From Candidatus Thalassarchaeum betae (GTDB taxonomy: Archaea; Thermoplasmatota; Poseidoniia; Poseidoniales; Thalassarchaeaceae): 36,534 nucleotides of DNA. Both the position numbers and the translations under genes were made by a program. Positions 6,985 to 16,121 of the stretch are shown here, one piece after another. How positions within the stretch are numbered: the stretch's first letter is position 1; every line of letters begins with the position of its first letter. Location: contig PSPG01000014.1 of assembly GCA_003193925.1 (NCBI GenBank), positions 1 to 36,534 on the forward strand, written 5' to 3'. The notes beneath the pieces were generated by a model. The model did not search any database and had not been told where the DNA came from. It worked only from the letters and a program-made list of their open reading frames with translations.

Positions 6985-8004
6985 TCACTGGATGACCGGG
7001 ACGGGGACTTCGGACAGTATCTTGCGAGTGATGTGCCGTCCGGTGACGCCGCGTATCTTCGATTCGGGCTTGAGGAAGATCCTGTGGCTGATGACCTCGA
7101 GTGCGACGTTCTTGATGTCGTCGGGGATGACGTAGTCGCGACCGTCGATCGCCGCGGATGCGCGACTGGTCTTGAACAGCGACTGGCTGCCGCGCGGCGA
7201 GGCGCCGGTGATGACGCGGTGGTCCTCGCGGGTGCGCTGGACCAGCTCGACGATGTAGGACATGATGGCGGGGTCGACGTGGACCGTCTCGAGCGCCTTC
7301 TGCATGGCGACGACCTTCTTCGGGCTGGTGATCTGCTCGATGTCGTACTCGTCCTTGCCGCGCAGCTTCCTGCGCTGCAGGATGGCCTTCTCCTCCTGAC
7401 GGTCGGGGTACCCCATTGTCATCTTCATCAGGAATCTGTCCATCTGCGCCTCGGGCAGCGGGTAGGTCCCCTCCTGCTCGATCGGGTTCTGGGTGGCCAT
7501 GGTGATGAAAGGCGCCGGGAGCTTGTGGGTGATTCCCTCGATGGTGACCTGCTTCTCCTCCATGGCCTCGAGCAGAGCGGCCTGGGTCTTGGGCGGAGCG
7601 CGGTTGATCTCGTCAGCGAGCAGGACGTTGGTGAACAGAGGTCCCGGGCGGAGCTTGAATTCGCCCGCCTGCTGGTCGTACATGTACGTCCCCATGATGT
7701 CGGCGGGCAGCAGGTCCGGGGTGAACTGGACGCGCTTGAACTTGCATCCGAGGGCGGAGGCGAAGGTGTTCGCCATCAGGGTCTTGGCCAGCCCGGGGAA
7801 GTCCTCGATGAGCATGTTGCCGTTCGAGAGTATGCCTATCGTGATTCTGCGCAGATTCTCCTGCTTGCCGATGATGACTTTGGCGACTTCGTTCATCAGG
7901 GCATTGGAGATTTGAGCGACAGTCTGGATCAATTCACGAGCCTTTGGGTTCGCTGTTTGAGCCATAGAGATAACACGACCTACTACGTCCTCAGGCCCCC
8001 TCAT
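6985..8004 (-). CDS. MoxR-type AAA+ ATPase
   Basis: This is a 339-residue AAA+ protein. The Walker A region reads IEDFPGLAKT (about residues 66-75), the usual MoxR form with Leu-Ala before the Lys. Walker B is VLLADEIN (127-134). The MoxR hallmark stretch PPKTQAALLEAMEEKQVTI follows, then sensor-1 ATQNP and a C-terminal lid. The family acts as a chaperone that matures metalloenzymes or secreted complexes, usually beside DUF58 and VWA genes. None of these is present here; instead it is joined to a ParA gene by a stop/start overlap. The ATG at 8004 is kept, but an ATG at 7965 (MAQTANPKA) is equally possible because neither has a ribosome site. Confidence 0.9.
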   Translation of the reverse strand: MRGPEDVVGRVISMAQTANPKARELIQTVAQISNALMNEVAKVIIGKQENLRRITIGILSNGNMLIEDFPGLAKTLMANTFASALGCKFKRVQFTPDLLPADIMGTYMYDQQAGEFKLRPGPLFTNVLLADEINRAPPKTQAALLEAMEEKQVTIEGITHKLPAPFITMATQNPIEQEGTYPLPEAQMDRFLMKMTMGYPDRQEEKAILQRRKLRGKDEYDIEQITSPKKVVAMQKALETVHVDPAIMSYIVELVQRTREDHRVITGASPRGSQSLFKTSRASAAIDGRDYVIPDDIKNVALEVISHRIFLKPESKIRGVTGRHITRKILSEVPVPVIQ

Positions 8005-8053
8005 ACACTACTTGAGTTTTCGCTCCCCGTGAACGCGGAACGCATCAAAACAC

Positions 8054-9832
<1,779 letters not shown>

Positions 9833-9860
9833 CCGACCCACCTCATGCTACTCCCTCTTT

Positions 9861-10283
9861 TCAGTCCTCAAGACCGTCCGGGAACCAAAGCCCCAGTTCG
9901 AAAGCCGCTGTGTCCTCGCCGTCCGAGCCGTGGATGAGGTTTCGCTCGATGCTGCGGGCGAAGTCCGCTCGGATGGTGCCCGGCTCCGCTTCGCGCCAGT
10001 CGGTGGCCCCGATCAGCTTGCGAGAGGCCGCTATCGCATCCTCCCCGTTCCATGCCATGGCCACCACGGGACCGGAGGTGACGAACTCGACCAGATCGGA
10101 GTAGAAGGGGCGCTCCCTGTGAATCGCGTAGTGCGCCTCAGCCAGCTCGAGCGAGGGGGTCAGATCGTGCCGGCCCAGCATCCGCAGCCCGATGCCCTCG
10201 AAGCGTCCGATTATCTCGTCGACAAGGCCACGCTGGACGCCGTCAGGCTTGATCATGATGAAGGTGGTCTGAGCGTCTCCCAT
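9861..10283 (-). CDS. ndk: Nucleoside diphosphate kinase
   Basis: This 140-residue enzyme has the family's usual length. It transfers the gamma phosphate between nucleoside triphosphates and diphosphates through a phosphohistidine. The active-site His is H118 in RNLIHGSDG. The IKPDGVQRG motif near residue 11 and the nucleotide loop around residues 85-105 ([12 protein letters not shown]) are typical. A Gly-Glu pair follows the usual SD of the active-site loop, a minor variation. A TATA-like TTGAAATAGG near 10303-10312 lies about 25 bases before the ATG, consistent with a leaderless transcript running on into infB. Confidence 0.96.
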   Translation of the reverse strand: MGDAQTTFIMIKPDGVQRGLVDEIIGRFEGIGLRMLGRHDLTPSLELAEAHYAIHRERPFYSDLVEFVTSGPVVAMAWNGEDAIAASRKLIGATDWREAEPGTIRADFARSIERNLIHGSDGEDTAAFELGLWFPDGLED

Positions 10284-10309
10284 GGGCCGGGCGACCCCCC
10301 TCCCCTATT

Positions 10310-10891
10310 TCAACGCAAAGTACACTCAGCAATATCCTCGTATTGGGGGCCTTGGGGAGTCAGAATCGACCGGTAGAGTGTCACTCCCCGCACGTCGACT
10401 CCTCCGAAGCGCTTCTCGGACATGGGGTCAAGCAGGCCGGTCAAGTCGGGCCGGGCCTTGCGGTCCCTGACACGCCCGAGCGTGATGTGCGCATGGAAGT
10501 CGCTCGAATCGAAGCCCAGCGGGTTGAGGGCATCCTCGACGGCTTCGTGGAGCTCCGAGAGGCGGTCTTCGGGGTCACTCACACCCGCCCAGAGCACGCG
10601 CGCCTTCCTTGAGGATGGGAAGGCGCTCAGGCCCACGACTTCGACTTCGAAGGCGGATAGGCCGGCGGCAGCGCCCCGGAGCGCCTCGATCACAGCCTCG
10701 GCGGTCTTGCAGGTGACGCGGTCGCCCAGGAACTTCAGCGTGAGGTGCAGGTTCTCCGGGCGCACCCACTTGACGCGCGCCCCGGCAGCCAGAGACTCGC
10801 GCAGGCCCTCCTGGGCTGCACCGAGCAAGTCAACGGCGGACCGGGGCAGGTCGAGTGCCACGAAGTAGCGTCCCGCATCAGGCAGCGCCAT
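10310..10891 (-). CDS. thpR: RNA 2',3'-cyclic phosphodiesterase (2H family, ThpR/LigT)
   Basis: This is a 193-residue two-histidine phosphoesterase. Both catalytic tetrapeptides are present: HLTL (in ENLHLTLKFLGD) and HITL (in DFHAHITLGRVRD). The start YFVALDLP is typical of the family. It opens 2',3'-cyclic RNA ends and can ligate tRNA halves in vitro. The ATG at 10891 is preferred over one at 10942: the TATA-like ACATAAAC at 10931-10938 would lie inside the longer coding region, while it is well placed for the shorter one. It sits 26 bases upstream of ndk on the same strand and is divergent from the small repeat protein. Confidence 0.9.
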   Translation of the reverse strand: MALPDAGRYFVALDLPRSAVDLLGAAQEGLRESLAAGARVKWVRPENLHLTLKFLGDRVTCKTAEAVIEALRGAAAGLSAFEVEVVGLSAFPSSRKARVLWAGVSDPEDRLSELHEAVEDALNPLGFDSSDFHAHITLGRVRDRKARPDLTGLLDPMSEKRFGGVDVRGVTLYRSILTPQGPQYEDIAECTLR

Positions 10892-10927
10892 GTCCACCGT
10901 TCGCGAATTGTCCAACCGCCTTACCAA

Positions 10928-10941
10928 GTTGTTTATGTCCA
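10928..10941. promoter_or_regulatory. Shared divergent TATA region between thpR and the small repeat protein
   Basis: The sequence GTTTATGT (plus, 10931-10938; ACATAAAC on minus) is TATA-like in both directions. It lies about 26 bases before the ATG at 10964 on the plus strand and about 43 bases before the thpR ATG at 10891 on the minus strand. Opposite promoters would overlap here, so the two genes may compete for TBP/TFB. This is inferred from spacing only. Confidence 0.4.
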
Positions 10942-10963
10942 TTACAACGATGGCTTCTGTTTG

Positions 10964-11281
10964 ATGGACGGAAAAACCGAACTGACAATCGCCGCGCTGA
11001 TCTTCCTAGCTGGCACGGCAGGCCTCGTCTCTGGTGAAGACATCGAAGGCGTTGAAACGACGACCGATTTTGACGACGAATCAGAGGACGGGCCTAGGCC
11101 CATGATCGACTCGCACAACCTGTTCAGCAGCCCTGTGCTGTTCATCGACCTGCACAACCTGTTCAGCAGCCCTGTGCTGTTCATCGACTCGCACAACCTG
11201 TTCAACAAGCCGATGTCTGATTCAGACGGCCACTGCCCGATGGGTGAGTACGGCGACGACGTGGGGATTCTCGAGTACTGA
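10964..11281 (+). CDS. Small secreted protein with three tandem 13-residue repeats
   Basis: This is a 105-residue protein with an N-terminal hydrophobic segment (about residues 8-23, ending AGLVSG) that looks like a signal peptide or anchor. A very acidic spacer follows (EDIEGVETTTDFDDESEDG). Then come three near-identical units, IDSHNLFSSPVLF, IDLHNLFSSPVLF and IDSHNLFNKPM, and an acidic tail with GHCPMG. His in each unit plus the single Cys-His pair could bind metal, but no known motif is matched. The ATG is about 26 bases after a TATA-like box and has no ribosome site, so it is probably leaderless. It lies 32 bases before the S15 peptidase on the same strand. Unknown function. Confidence 0.75.
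   Translation: MDGKTELTIAALIFLAGTAGLVSGEDIEGVETTTDFDDESEDGPRPMIDSHNLFSSPVLFIDLHNLFSSPVLFIDSHNLFNKPMSDSDGHCPMGEYGDDVGILEY
11105..11215 (+). repeat. In-frame 39-base tandem repeat (two full copies plus one partial)
   Basis: Unit 1 is 11105-11143 and unit 2 is 11144-11182. They differ at one or two bases (tcg to ctg, Ser to Leu). A diverged third unit starts at 11183 and matches for about 22 bases, then drifts. The near identity at the DNA level, including third positions, indicates recent duplication. The unit encodes a 13-residue Phe/His/Pro motif. Confidence 0.9.
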
Positions 11282-11313
11282 ATTCAAATCAGCGTGGGTA
11301 TCAAGTCACCCTA

Positions 11314-13260
11314 TTGCCTCGACGGGCCGTGGACCCGGAGAGGAGCGACATCATAGTCGGCGAAATCGCCGATGATGCGGACAGCCCGGGGATAGTCTAC
11401 TTCGGCATGCCCATCGAGCCCTCGCAGGCCCTGATGGCCGCCACCGCGCTGGCCGTGGCGGCGCTGTTCGTGCTGCTGATCTTCCAGAACTTCGTCTTCG
11501 ACTCGGTCGAGCCTACCGAGGGGCCGCAGGCCGACTACGAGCGCGTGCCCGTGTGGGAGCGCGCCGACTGGCCGTACATCACCAACGGCTCGCACGGCTT
11601 CGTGATGGAGCACGGCCCGTACAGCCCGAGCACCACCGAGAACGAGTGGAACTCGACCCACGCCTTCGTCGACTTCACCCTGCCACTGGCCGAGGGCGGC
11701 TCGGCGCCCGACGGCAGGGTCAGCCTCGCCTACTGGCTGCCCGAGGTACCCGAGGGGGTCCAGGTGCCGATGATAGCCGAGTTCGGCCCGTACTTCGACG
11801 AGGCCAGCGTCAGCACACCGCCCATAGAGGTGCCAGGCACCTGGCTCGGCCAGATGATCATCGACCAGATCCTGCCGCACGGTTACGGCTTCGCCCAGGT
11901 CTCGGTGATGGGCACGGGACGCTCCAACCACTGCATGGACCTGATGGGCAACGCCGAGCAGCTCGGAGTCGACGCCGCGGTGAGCTGGCTGGGCAGCCAG
12001 AGTTGGAGCAACGGCAAGGTCGCCATGATAGGCAAGTCCTACGACGGCAGCACCCCGTGGCAGGCGGCGATGTTCGGCAACGACTACCTCGCCACCATAG
12101 TCCCGATATCCGGGCTGATCGGCGTGATGGAGCTGATGTGGAAGAACGGCTCCAGCGAGGCCCGCGCGCCGTTCATGCACAACGTGGTCTACGGCGGCTA
12201 CGGCCTCGACGGCGACACCGATGACATCGGCAACGCCTGCCCGGACTACGCGATGGGGCCGGCGACGGGCGTGGGGGCCTACGTATGGGGTGGCGAGGCG
12301 GTCGGCAACTACTGGGGCGAGCGCTACTTCCTAGACCGGGTGCTGGAGAACTACAACGGCTCGGTCTACCTAATCCAGGGGATGCAAGACTGGAACGTCG
12401 ACCCGCACATGGCGGTGCCGACGATCAACATCCTAAAGCAGCACGGAATCGACGCCAAGGGCCTGTTCGGCCAGTGGGACCACGACTACCCTGACCGCCC
12501 TGACTACCACTTCGACCGCTCGGCCGAGGGCCGTGGGCGCGAGGCCTATCCGCAGATGACGCGCTTCGACTGGATGCAGGATCTGCTCGAGTGGTTCGAC
12601 TACTACCTCAAGGGCATCGGTGACAAGCCGGGGCAGTGGATTGAGATACAGTCCAACCACGGCGAGTGGCGCATCGAGGACTTCTACCCACCGCAGGGCA
12701 TGGAGACGCTCACTTTCGACCTCGGCGGGGAGTTATCCAACATCGGTGGCACCACGACCATCCTGCCCGATGCCTCGACGGGTCCGGTGTACGAGACCGC
12801 TCCCTTCGAGGAGGGTATCTGGATCGCGGGACTGCCTAGGCTGCACATTGACGTGCGGACAACGACAATCGGAGGGCAGATCTACGCCCTGATGGAGGAC
12901 TGCGACGAGGCCGGCGGCTGCATTCAGATCGGGCACGCCATCATGGATTTGCGATACCACGAGGGCGGCACCGAGGAGCAGGCTTGGATCCCGCTGCTGC
13001 AGACCATCAACGCCAAGATGGAGTTCTTCACCATCGATGCCTACATCGCCGCCAACCACAGCATCAGGCTGAGTCTGTACTCCACTGGCGACGACTACAT
13101 GCCCGCGAGCACGAGCTCGATCGTCATGGTCCAGGAGGGCCCTGGCTCGACCCTGCAACTCGACATCATCGATGCGGCGGAGAAACTGTGGTTCGAGCCA
13201 CCGGCCTGTACCCACTCGTACTGCCTCGACTGGCTGAACCAGACCGTGGACTCTACTTGA
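11314..13260 (+). CDS. Membrane-anchored S15 (X-Pro dipeptidyl-peptidase/CocE-type) hydrolase
   Basis: This is a 648-residue protein with one membrane helix (about residues 37-60) and an outer domain. The S15 alpha/beta-hydrolase triad is seen: Ser242 in GKSYDGS, Asp359 in GMQDWNVDP and His390 in QWDHDYP. A jelly-roll C-terminal domain typical of the family begins near TLTFDLGGEL. Family members cleave N-terminal X-Pro dipeptides or acyl esters; the substrate is not predictable. The listed start is TTG. The next ATG (11407) would give the same helix, but codons 1-31 keep the strong G/C third-position bias of the gene, so the longer form is kept. It is transcribed against the ribosomal genes and its 3' end overlaps the L24e gene end by eight bases. 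Confidence 0.9.
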   Translation: MPRRAVDPERSDIIVGEIADDADSPGIVYFGMPIEPSQALMAATALAVAALFVLLIFQNFVFDSVEPTEGPQADYERVPVWERADWPYITNGSHGFVMEHGPYSPSTTENEWNSTHAFVDFTLPLAEGGSAPDGRVSLAYWLPEVPEGVQVPMIAEFGPYFDEASVSTPPIEVPGTWLGQMIIDQILPHGYGFAQVSVMGTGRSNHCMDLMGNAEQLGVDAAVSWLGSQSWSNGKVAMIGKSYDGSTPWQAAMFGNDYLATIVPISGLIGVMELMWKNGSSEARAPFMHNVVYGGYGLDGDTDDIGNACPDYAMGPATGVGAYVWGGEAVGNYWGERYFLDRVLENYNGSVYLIQGMQDWNVDPHMAVPTINILKQHGIDAKGLFGQWDHDYPDRPDYHFDRSAEGRGREAYPQMTRFDWMQDLLEWFDYYLKGIGDKPGQWIEIQSNHGEWRIEDFYPPQGMETLTFDLGGELSNIGGTTTILPDASTGPVYETAPFEEGIWIAGLPRLHIDVRTTTIGGQIYALMEDCDEAGGCIQIGHAIMDLRYHEGGTEEQAWIPLLQTINAKMEFFTIDAYIAANHSIRLSLYSTGDDYMPASTSSIVMVQEGPGSTLQLDIIDAAEKLWFEPPACTHSYCLDWLNQTVDST

Positions 13261-13444
13261 TGCCGCCCTTCTCGTAACGACGGGTCCACTTGAGCCGGCG
13301 CGGGTTGCGCTTGAGCTTGAGCATGTTCTTGCGCGCCTTGCTGTCCTTGAACCAGTACACGGTGCCGTCGCGCTTGATGTACATCATGCCGGTACCCGGC
13401 TCGATCTCCTCGTGGGTGAAACTGCAGATTCTCTGCTCCGGCAT
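13253..13444 (-). CDS. rpl24e: Ribosomal protein L24e, zinc-site residues mostly lost
   Basis: This 63-residue protein has the L24e core PGTGMMYIKRDGTVYWF and NPRRLKWTRRYEKG. Canonical L24e carries four zinc Cys in two pairs. Here only one Cys (ICSFTHEE) remains, followed by His, and the second pair is replaced (FKDSKARKN). So it probably folds without zinc. The ATG at 13444 is preferred over a GTG at 13453, since AAGGTGAGAGGG before it is a good ribosome site. The S28e stop TGA lies just upstream (13450-13452), so the genes are coupled. It is a component of the large ribosomal subunit. Confidence 0.95.
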   Translation of the reverse strand: MPEQRICSFTHEEIEPGTGMMYIKRDGTVYWFKDSKARKNMLKLKRNPRRLKWTRRYEKGGIK

Positions 13445-13449
13445 CCCTC

Positions 13450-13668
13450 TCACCTTCCGCCGATCCGGCGGGCCTCACGACCGGTGTCTCGCAGCATCAG
13501 GACGTCACCGACGCGCACTGGGCCCAACACGTTGCGGGCGATGATGCGCCCGATGTCGCGGGGGTTGGCAGCATCGCCGACGCGGACCTTGACCTGGATC
13601 GCCTCGCCGCTCATGCCGGTGCGGCCGACGACCTCGACGACCTCTGCGGGCCATGCCTCCTGTGCCAT
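13450..13668 (-). CDS. rps28e: Ribosomal protein S28e
   Basis: This 72-residue small-subunit protein has the family signature [20 protein letters not shown] and the C-terminal [10 protein letters not shown]. The N-terminal [21 protein letters not shown] is the expected OB-fold strand set. It is part of the L7Ae-S28e-L24e operon on the minus strand. The gap to L7Ae is 27 bases. Confidence 0.96.
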   Translation of the reverse strand: MAQEAWPAEVVEVVGRTGMSGEAIQVKVRVGDAANPRDIGRIIARNVLGPVRVGDVLMLRDTGREARRIGGR

Positions 13669-13695
13669 GCTGGATTTCCTCCTTCACCGGGTCGC

Positions 13696-14079
13696 TCAGG
13701 CAGATGAGAGAGTCTCGTAGTGGCCCTTGACTTCCTTGAACTTGTCCTCGGCCTCCTTCTCGACTTCTATGACCGCTATCGCAGCGGTCCTGGTTCCCAG
13801 GCTCATGCCAGCCGCCTCGGCCAGGTATGCCTGGTCCTCGACGTAGATGAATGGGATCTCCTTCTCGCGGCAAATCATCGGGATGTGTGCCAGGAGCTCG
13901 CCCGGGTTCACGTTCTCGGCCATGACGACCATCTTCGCGGTGCCGCGCTCGGCCGCCTTGGTGACCTCGTTGGAGCCCTTCTTCAGGCGGCCGCGGCCAT
14001 CCTTGCCCAGAGACTTGACCATCTCGTAGACCTGCTCTTGTATGTCGTTGGGGGTTTCAAACGCTATGTGGACACTCAT
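13696..14079 (-). CDS. rpl7ae: Ribosomal protein L7Ae / K-turn binding protein
   Basis: This 127-residue protein has the L7Ae hallmarks: GSNEVTKAAERG for K-turn recognition, VVMAENVNPGELLAHIP, then the hydrophobic loop EDQAYLAEAAGMS. In archaea it serves the large subunit, box C/D and H/ACA particles and RNase P. The ATG follows GAGGAG (a ribosome site about 8 bases before). A clear TATA box lies about 45 bases upstream, so this is the first gene of the operon. Confidence 0.97.
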   Translation of the reverse strand: MSVHIAFETPNDIQEQVYEMVKSLGKDGRGRLKKGSNEVTKAAERGTAKMVVMAENVNPGELLAHIPMICREKEIPFIYVEDQAYLAEAAGMSLGTRTAAIAVIEVEKEAEDKFKEVKGHYETLSSA

Positions 14080-14123
14080 TGGAACTACTCCTCGTGTTAG
14101 GTAAGCCGGCGCACGGCATGGCT

Positions 14124-14132
14124 GATATAAAC
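14124..14132 (-). promoter_or_regulatory. TATA box of the L7Ae-S28e-L24e operon
   Basis: Read on the minus strand, GTTTATATC is a near-consensus archaeal TATA box. It is 45-53 bases before the L7Ae ATG, leaving a short leader with the GAGGAG ribosome site. It is the best-formed promoter box in this block. Confidence 0.65.
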
Positions 14133-14170
14133 GAAACGGATTGGCCGGATTCGACCATAGGTCGCATTGC

Positions 14171-15100
14171 CTAACCCATCAGTTGCTTCAGCCCTCGCGC
14201 CAGAGCCGGCGCTGCGCTCACAACAGCCCTCGGGTTGGGCAGCGAGTCTGTGCTGTGCACACCGTCTACGTGGTTGGCCAGTCTCAGGATGGCGCCGCCG
14301 GTGAACAGGCCGTGCGTGCAGGCGGCGTGGACCTCGACCGCGCCCTGGCGGCGCAGTGCATCGCTGGCGCGGCAGATGGTACCGCCAGTGCTGATCATGT
14401 CGTCGACGATGGCGACGATCTTGCCGTTGACATCGAGGTCCTTCGGGGTGTGCTCGATGGTGTGGGCGTCGATTCTGCTCTTCTCGAGGTAGGAGAACTC
14501 GCAGCCGATCAGTCCGGCCACCTCCGAGGCTCTCGCGATGGCTCCCTTGTCGGGGCTCAGGATGAAGTCGGGTCTGACCTCGGCCCGCAGGCGCTCGGCA
14601 ATCTCGGGCATCGAACTGACGAACTGCAGCGGCACGTCCATGCCGTCGAGGACTGCCGGCTCGTGCAGATCGAGAACGGCGATGCCTTCGCAACTGCGCT
14701 CGAGTATCTCTGCGATGACGCGCGCGGAGACCGCCTCGCCCTTCGAGAAGCGCTTGTCTTGGCGCGAGTAACCGAAGTACGGAATGGCCAGATAGATCCC
14801 GGAGCCGACGTCGTCGAGGCTCTGAGGCTCCTCACCCTTGAGGTTCGAGAGCTCGCCCTTGCGAACGTCTGCTATCGCTCCGAGCAGGAGGATGGTCTGT
14901 ATGACCCCCGAGTCGGGGTAGGTATTGGAGACCAGCACGACCGGCTCGGAGCGGACGGCGTCAATTGCACCCGAGGGCACGCGCACGTAGCCCTCGCCGT
15001 CGGGGAACCTGCGGCTCACCAGTTCGATGTGCTGCATCCCGAGAAGGGGAGCCAGAGAGGCTGCCACGTCGCGGCCGGAGGAGCCACTCACAACCGGCAT
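14171..15100 (-). CDS. prs: Ribose-phosphate pyrophosphokinase (PRPP synthase)
   Basis: This 309-residue enzyme makes PRPP from ribose 5-phosphate and ATP for nucleotide and His/Trp synthesis. Seen motifs: RFPDGEGYVRV near residue 31, the ATP-binding YFGYSRQDKRF near residue 108, LDLHEPA with the catalytic metal-binding His, and the PRPP loop AIVDDMISTGGT near residue 215. Length fits archaeal Prs. It ends 91 bases before the L7Ae start and follows tRNA-Ile on the same strand by about 60 bases, so it may share that transcript. Confidence 0.96.
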   Translation of the reverse strand: MPVVSGSSGRDVAASLAPLLGMQHIELVSRRFPDGEGYVRVPSGAIDAVRSEPVVLVSNTYPDSGVIQTILLLGAIADVRKGELSNLKGEEPQSLDDVGSGIYLAIPYFGYSRQDKRFSKGEAVSARVIAEILERSCEGIAVLDLHEPAVLDGMDVPLQFVSSMPEIAERLRAEVRPDFILSPDKGAIARASEVAGLIGCEFSYLEKSRIDAHTIEHTPKDLDVNGKIVAIVDDMISTGGTICRASDALRRQGAVEVHAACTHGLFTGGAILRLANHVDGVHSTDSLPNPRAVVSAAPALARGLKQLMG

Positions 15101-15162
15101 GTGACAAGGAGCCGACCTGCCAGCCCTTCATGACTCTGCCGACAGGCATTGAGGGGTTGTGT

Positions 15163-15240
15163 TGGTGGGCATGACAGGATTTGAACCTGCGACCTCCCGG
15201 TTATCAGCCGGGTGCTCCAGCCAAACTAAGCTACACGCCC
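15163..15240 (-). tRNA. tRNA-Ile (GAT anticodon) with encoded CCA
   Basis: Read on the minus strand the cloverleaf is complete. The acceptor stem GGGCGTG/CATGCCC has one G-T pair. The D stem is GCTT/GAGC. The anticodon stem is CCCGG/CCGGG with loop CTGATAA, giving anticodon GAT. The T loop is TTCAAAT, the discriminator base A, and CCA is encoded at 15163-15165. There is no intron. No integrase or attachment duplication is seen beside it. Confidence 0.96.
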
Positions 15241-15292
15241 TTGAGCAGGCATGGGACACCTGAATCTGATTTCAAGATGTTCCTAGGCGCAC

Positions 15293-15880
15293 TCACTCCT
15301 CTTCGGAGCCCTGGCCATTGAGTTTGAGGTAACTTGGCAGCGTCACCAGCCTCTTCATCGAGCATCGCAGTATGATCTCGTCAAGTCTAGCTGTGGTCCT
15401 AGCCAGTTGGCCTACCGGGACGATGATGGTGTCGGGCAGCCCTTGCCTCGTGCGCACGATGTAATGCGGCTTGATCACCAGTCCCTTGTAGGTCCGCTTG
15501 ATCTTGACCAGGTCAGTCACGTTCCCCAGGTCCAATCCGTCATTGTCGAGCACTGCTCTGTCGAGCAGTTCGTCGGGCGCGTACAACTTCTCGTTGATTC
15601 GGACAGTGTTCCTCCAACGACGCTGTAACTCGCGCATTGATTTCGACAGCTTCACCCCACCATCGGACCTGATGCTGTGCACCAACTCCTTCGAAAGCGG
15701 AGCGAACTCTGCGGGCTTTCTCATGTATTCCTCAGCTATGCCGTCCTCGACCCTGATTCGCATCGATCGCACGAGCTCGTCGCGCGGATGGAAGCGCTCG
15801 CCGGTGATCACACCGACTCGTGTCTCGCCGACATAGACTTCTCTCTCCAGTAGTTCTTGTATTCTGTATTCTTCGCTCAC
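15293..15880 (-). CDS. Conserved hypothetical protein, possibly PRC-barrel-like
   Basis: This is a 195-residue soluble protein from a GTG start. Two beta-rich parts (YVGETRVGVITGERFHPRDELVRSMRIRV at the N-terminus; LDNDGLDLGNVTDLVKIKR to the C-terminus) resemble the strand pattern of PRC-barrel domains. They flank a basic helical middle (SKSMRELQRRWRNTVRINEKLY). No catalytic motif is seen. It stands alone between tRNA-Ile and an AT-rich intergenic region that holds its promoter (GAGTATAAGTG on the minus strand near 15953-15963). An interrupted palindrome ACTGGGCCAGT at 15930-15940 lies near the expected transcription start. The PRC-barrel call is tentative. Confidence 0.65.
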   Translation of the reverse strand: MSEEYRIQELLEREVYVGETRVGVITGERFHPRDELVRSMRIRVEDGIAEEYMRKPAEFAPLSKELVHSIRSDGGVKLSKSMRELQRRWRNTVRINEKLYAPDELLDRAVLDNDGLDLGNVTDLVKIKRTYKGLVIKPHYIVRTRQGLPDTIIVPVGQLARTTARLDEIILRCSMKRLVTLPSYLKLNGQGSEEE

Positions 15881-16011
15881 TCAATTCCCCCCCCGTTGGG
15901 AGGAGAAGTGCATCCCCTAGCAATTCTCCACTGGGCCAGTAGGTGGTTTGGCACTTATACTCTACGATTGTTAAGACTGATAATCCAATTGGAATATTTG
16001 TATATTTCCAA

Positions 16012-16030
16012 AGTTTTCAATTGGAAAACT
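16012..16030. repeat. Inverted repeat AGTTTTC-n5-GAAAACT
   Basis: Perfect 7-base arms flank AATTG. This could be an operator for a dimeric regulator, or a hairpin in the transcript. It lies in the AT-rich island about 130 bases before lat. Confidence 0.6.
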
Positions 16031-16078
16031 AAAGTCAGTTTGATTAATTGTATGATTATCGGAAATCGCGTTTTCGAC

Positions 16079-16121
16079 GATTCCGGAGGATTACCGGACG
16101 GAATCTGCGATTCCGATTCCG
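16079..16121 (+). promoter_or_regulatory. Leader of lat with mutually exclusive hairpins
   Basis: Segment A (GATTCCG, 16079-16085) can pair with segment B (CGGAATC, 16099-16105). B can instead pair with segment C (GATTCCG, 16109-16115, then again 16115-16121) around a three-base loop. The two foldings exclude each other, as in attenuators and riboswitches. No known riboswitch is matched. If transcription starts near 16075 or earlier, this lies in the 5' leader of lat. Confidence 0.35.

Noticed and set aside
11105-11215. CRISPR-like array
   Set aside because: Units are directly abutting with no spacers, in frame with a coding gene, and only two to three copies.
15163-15240. Integration site of a mobile element at tRNA-Ile
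   Set aside because: No integrase, no repeated tRNA 3' end and no composition change on either side within the gene order seen.
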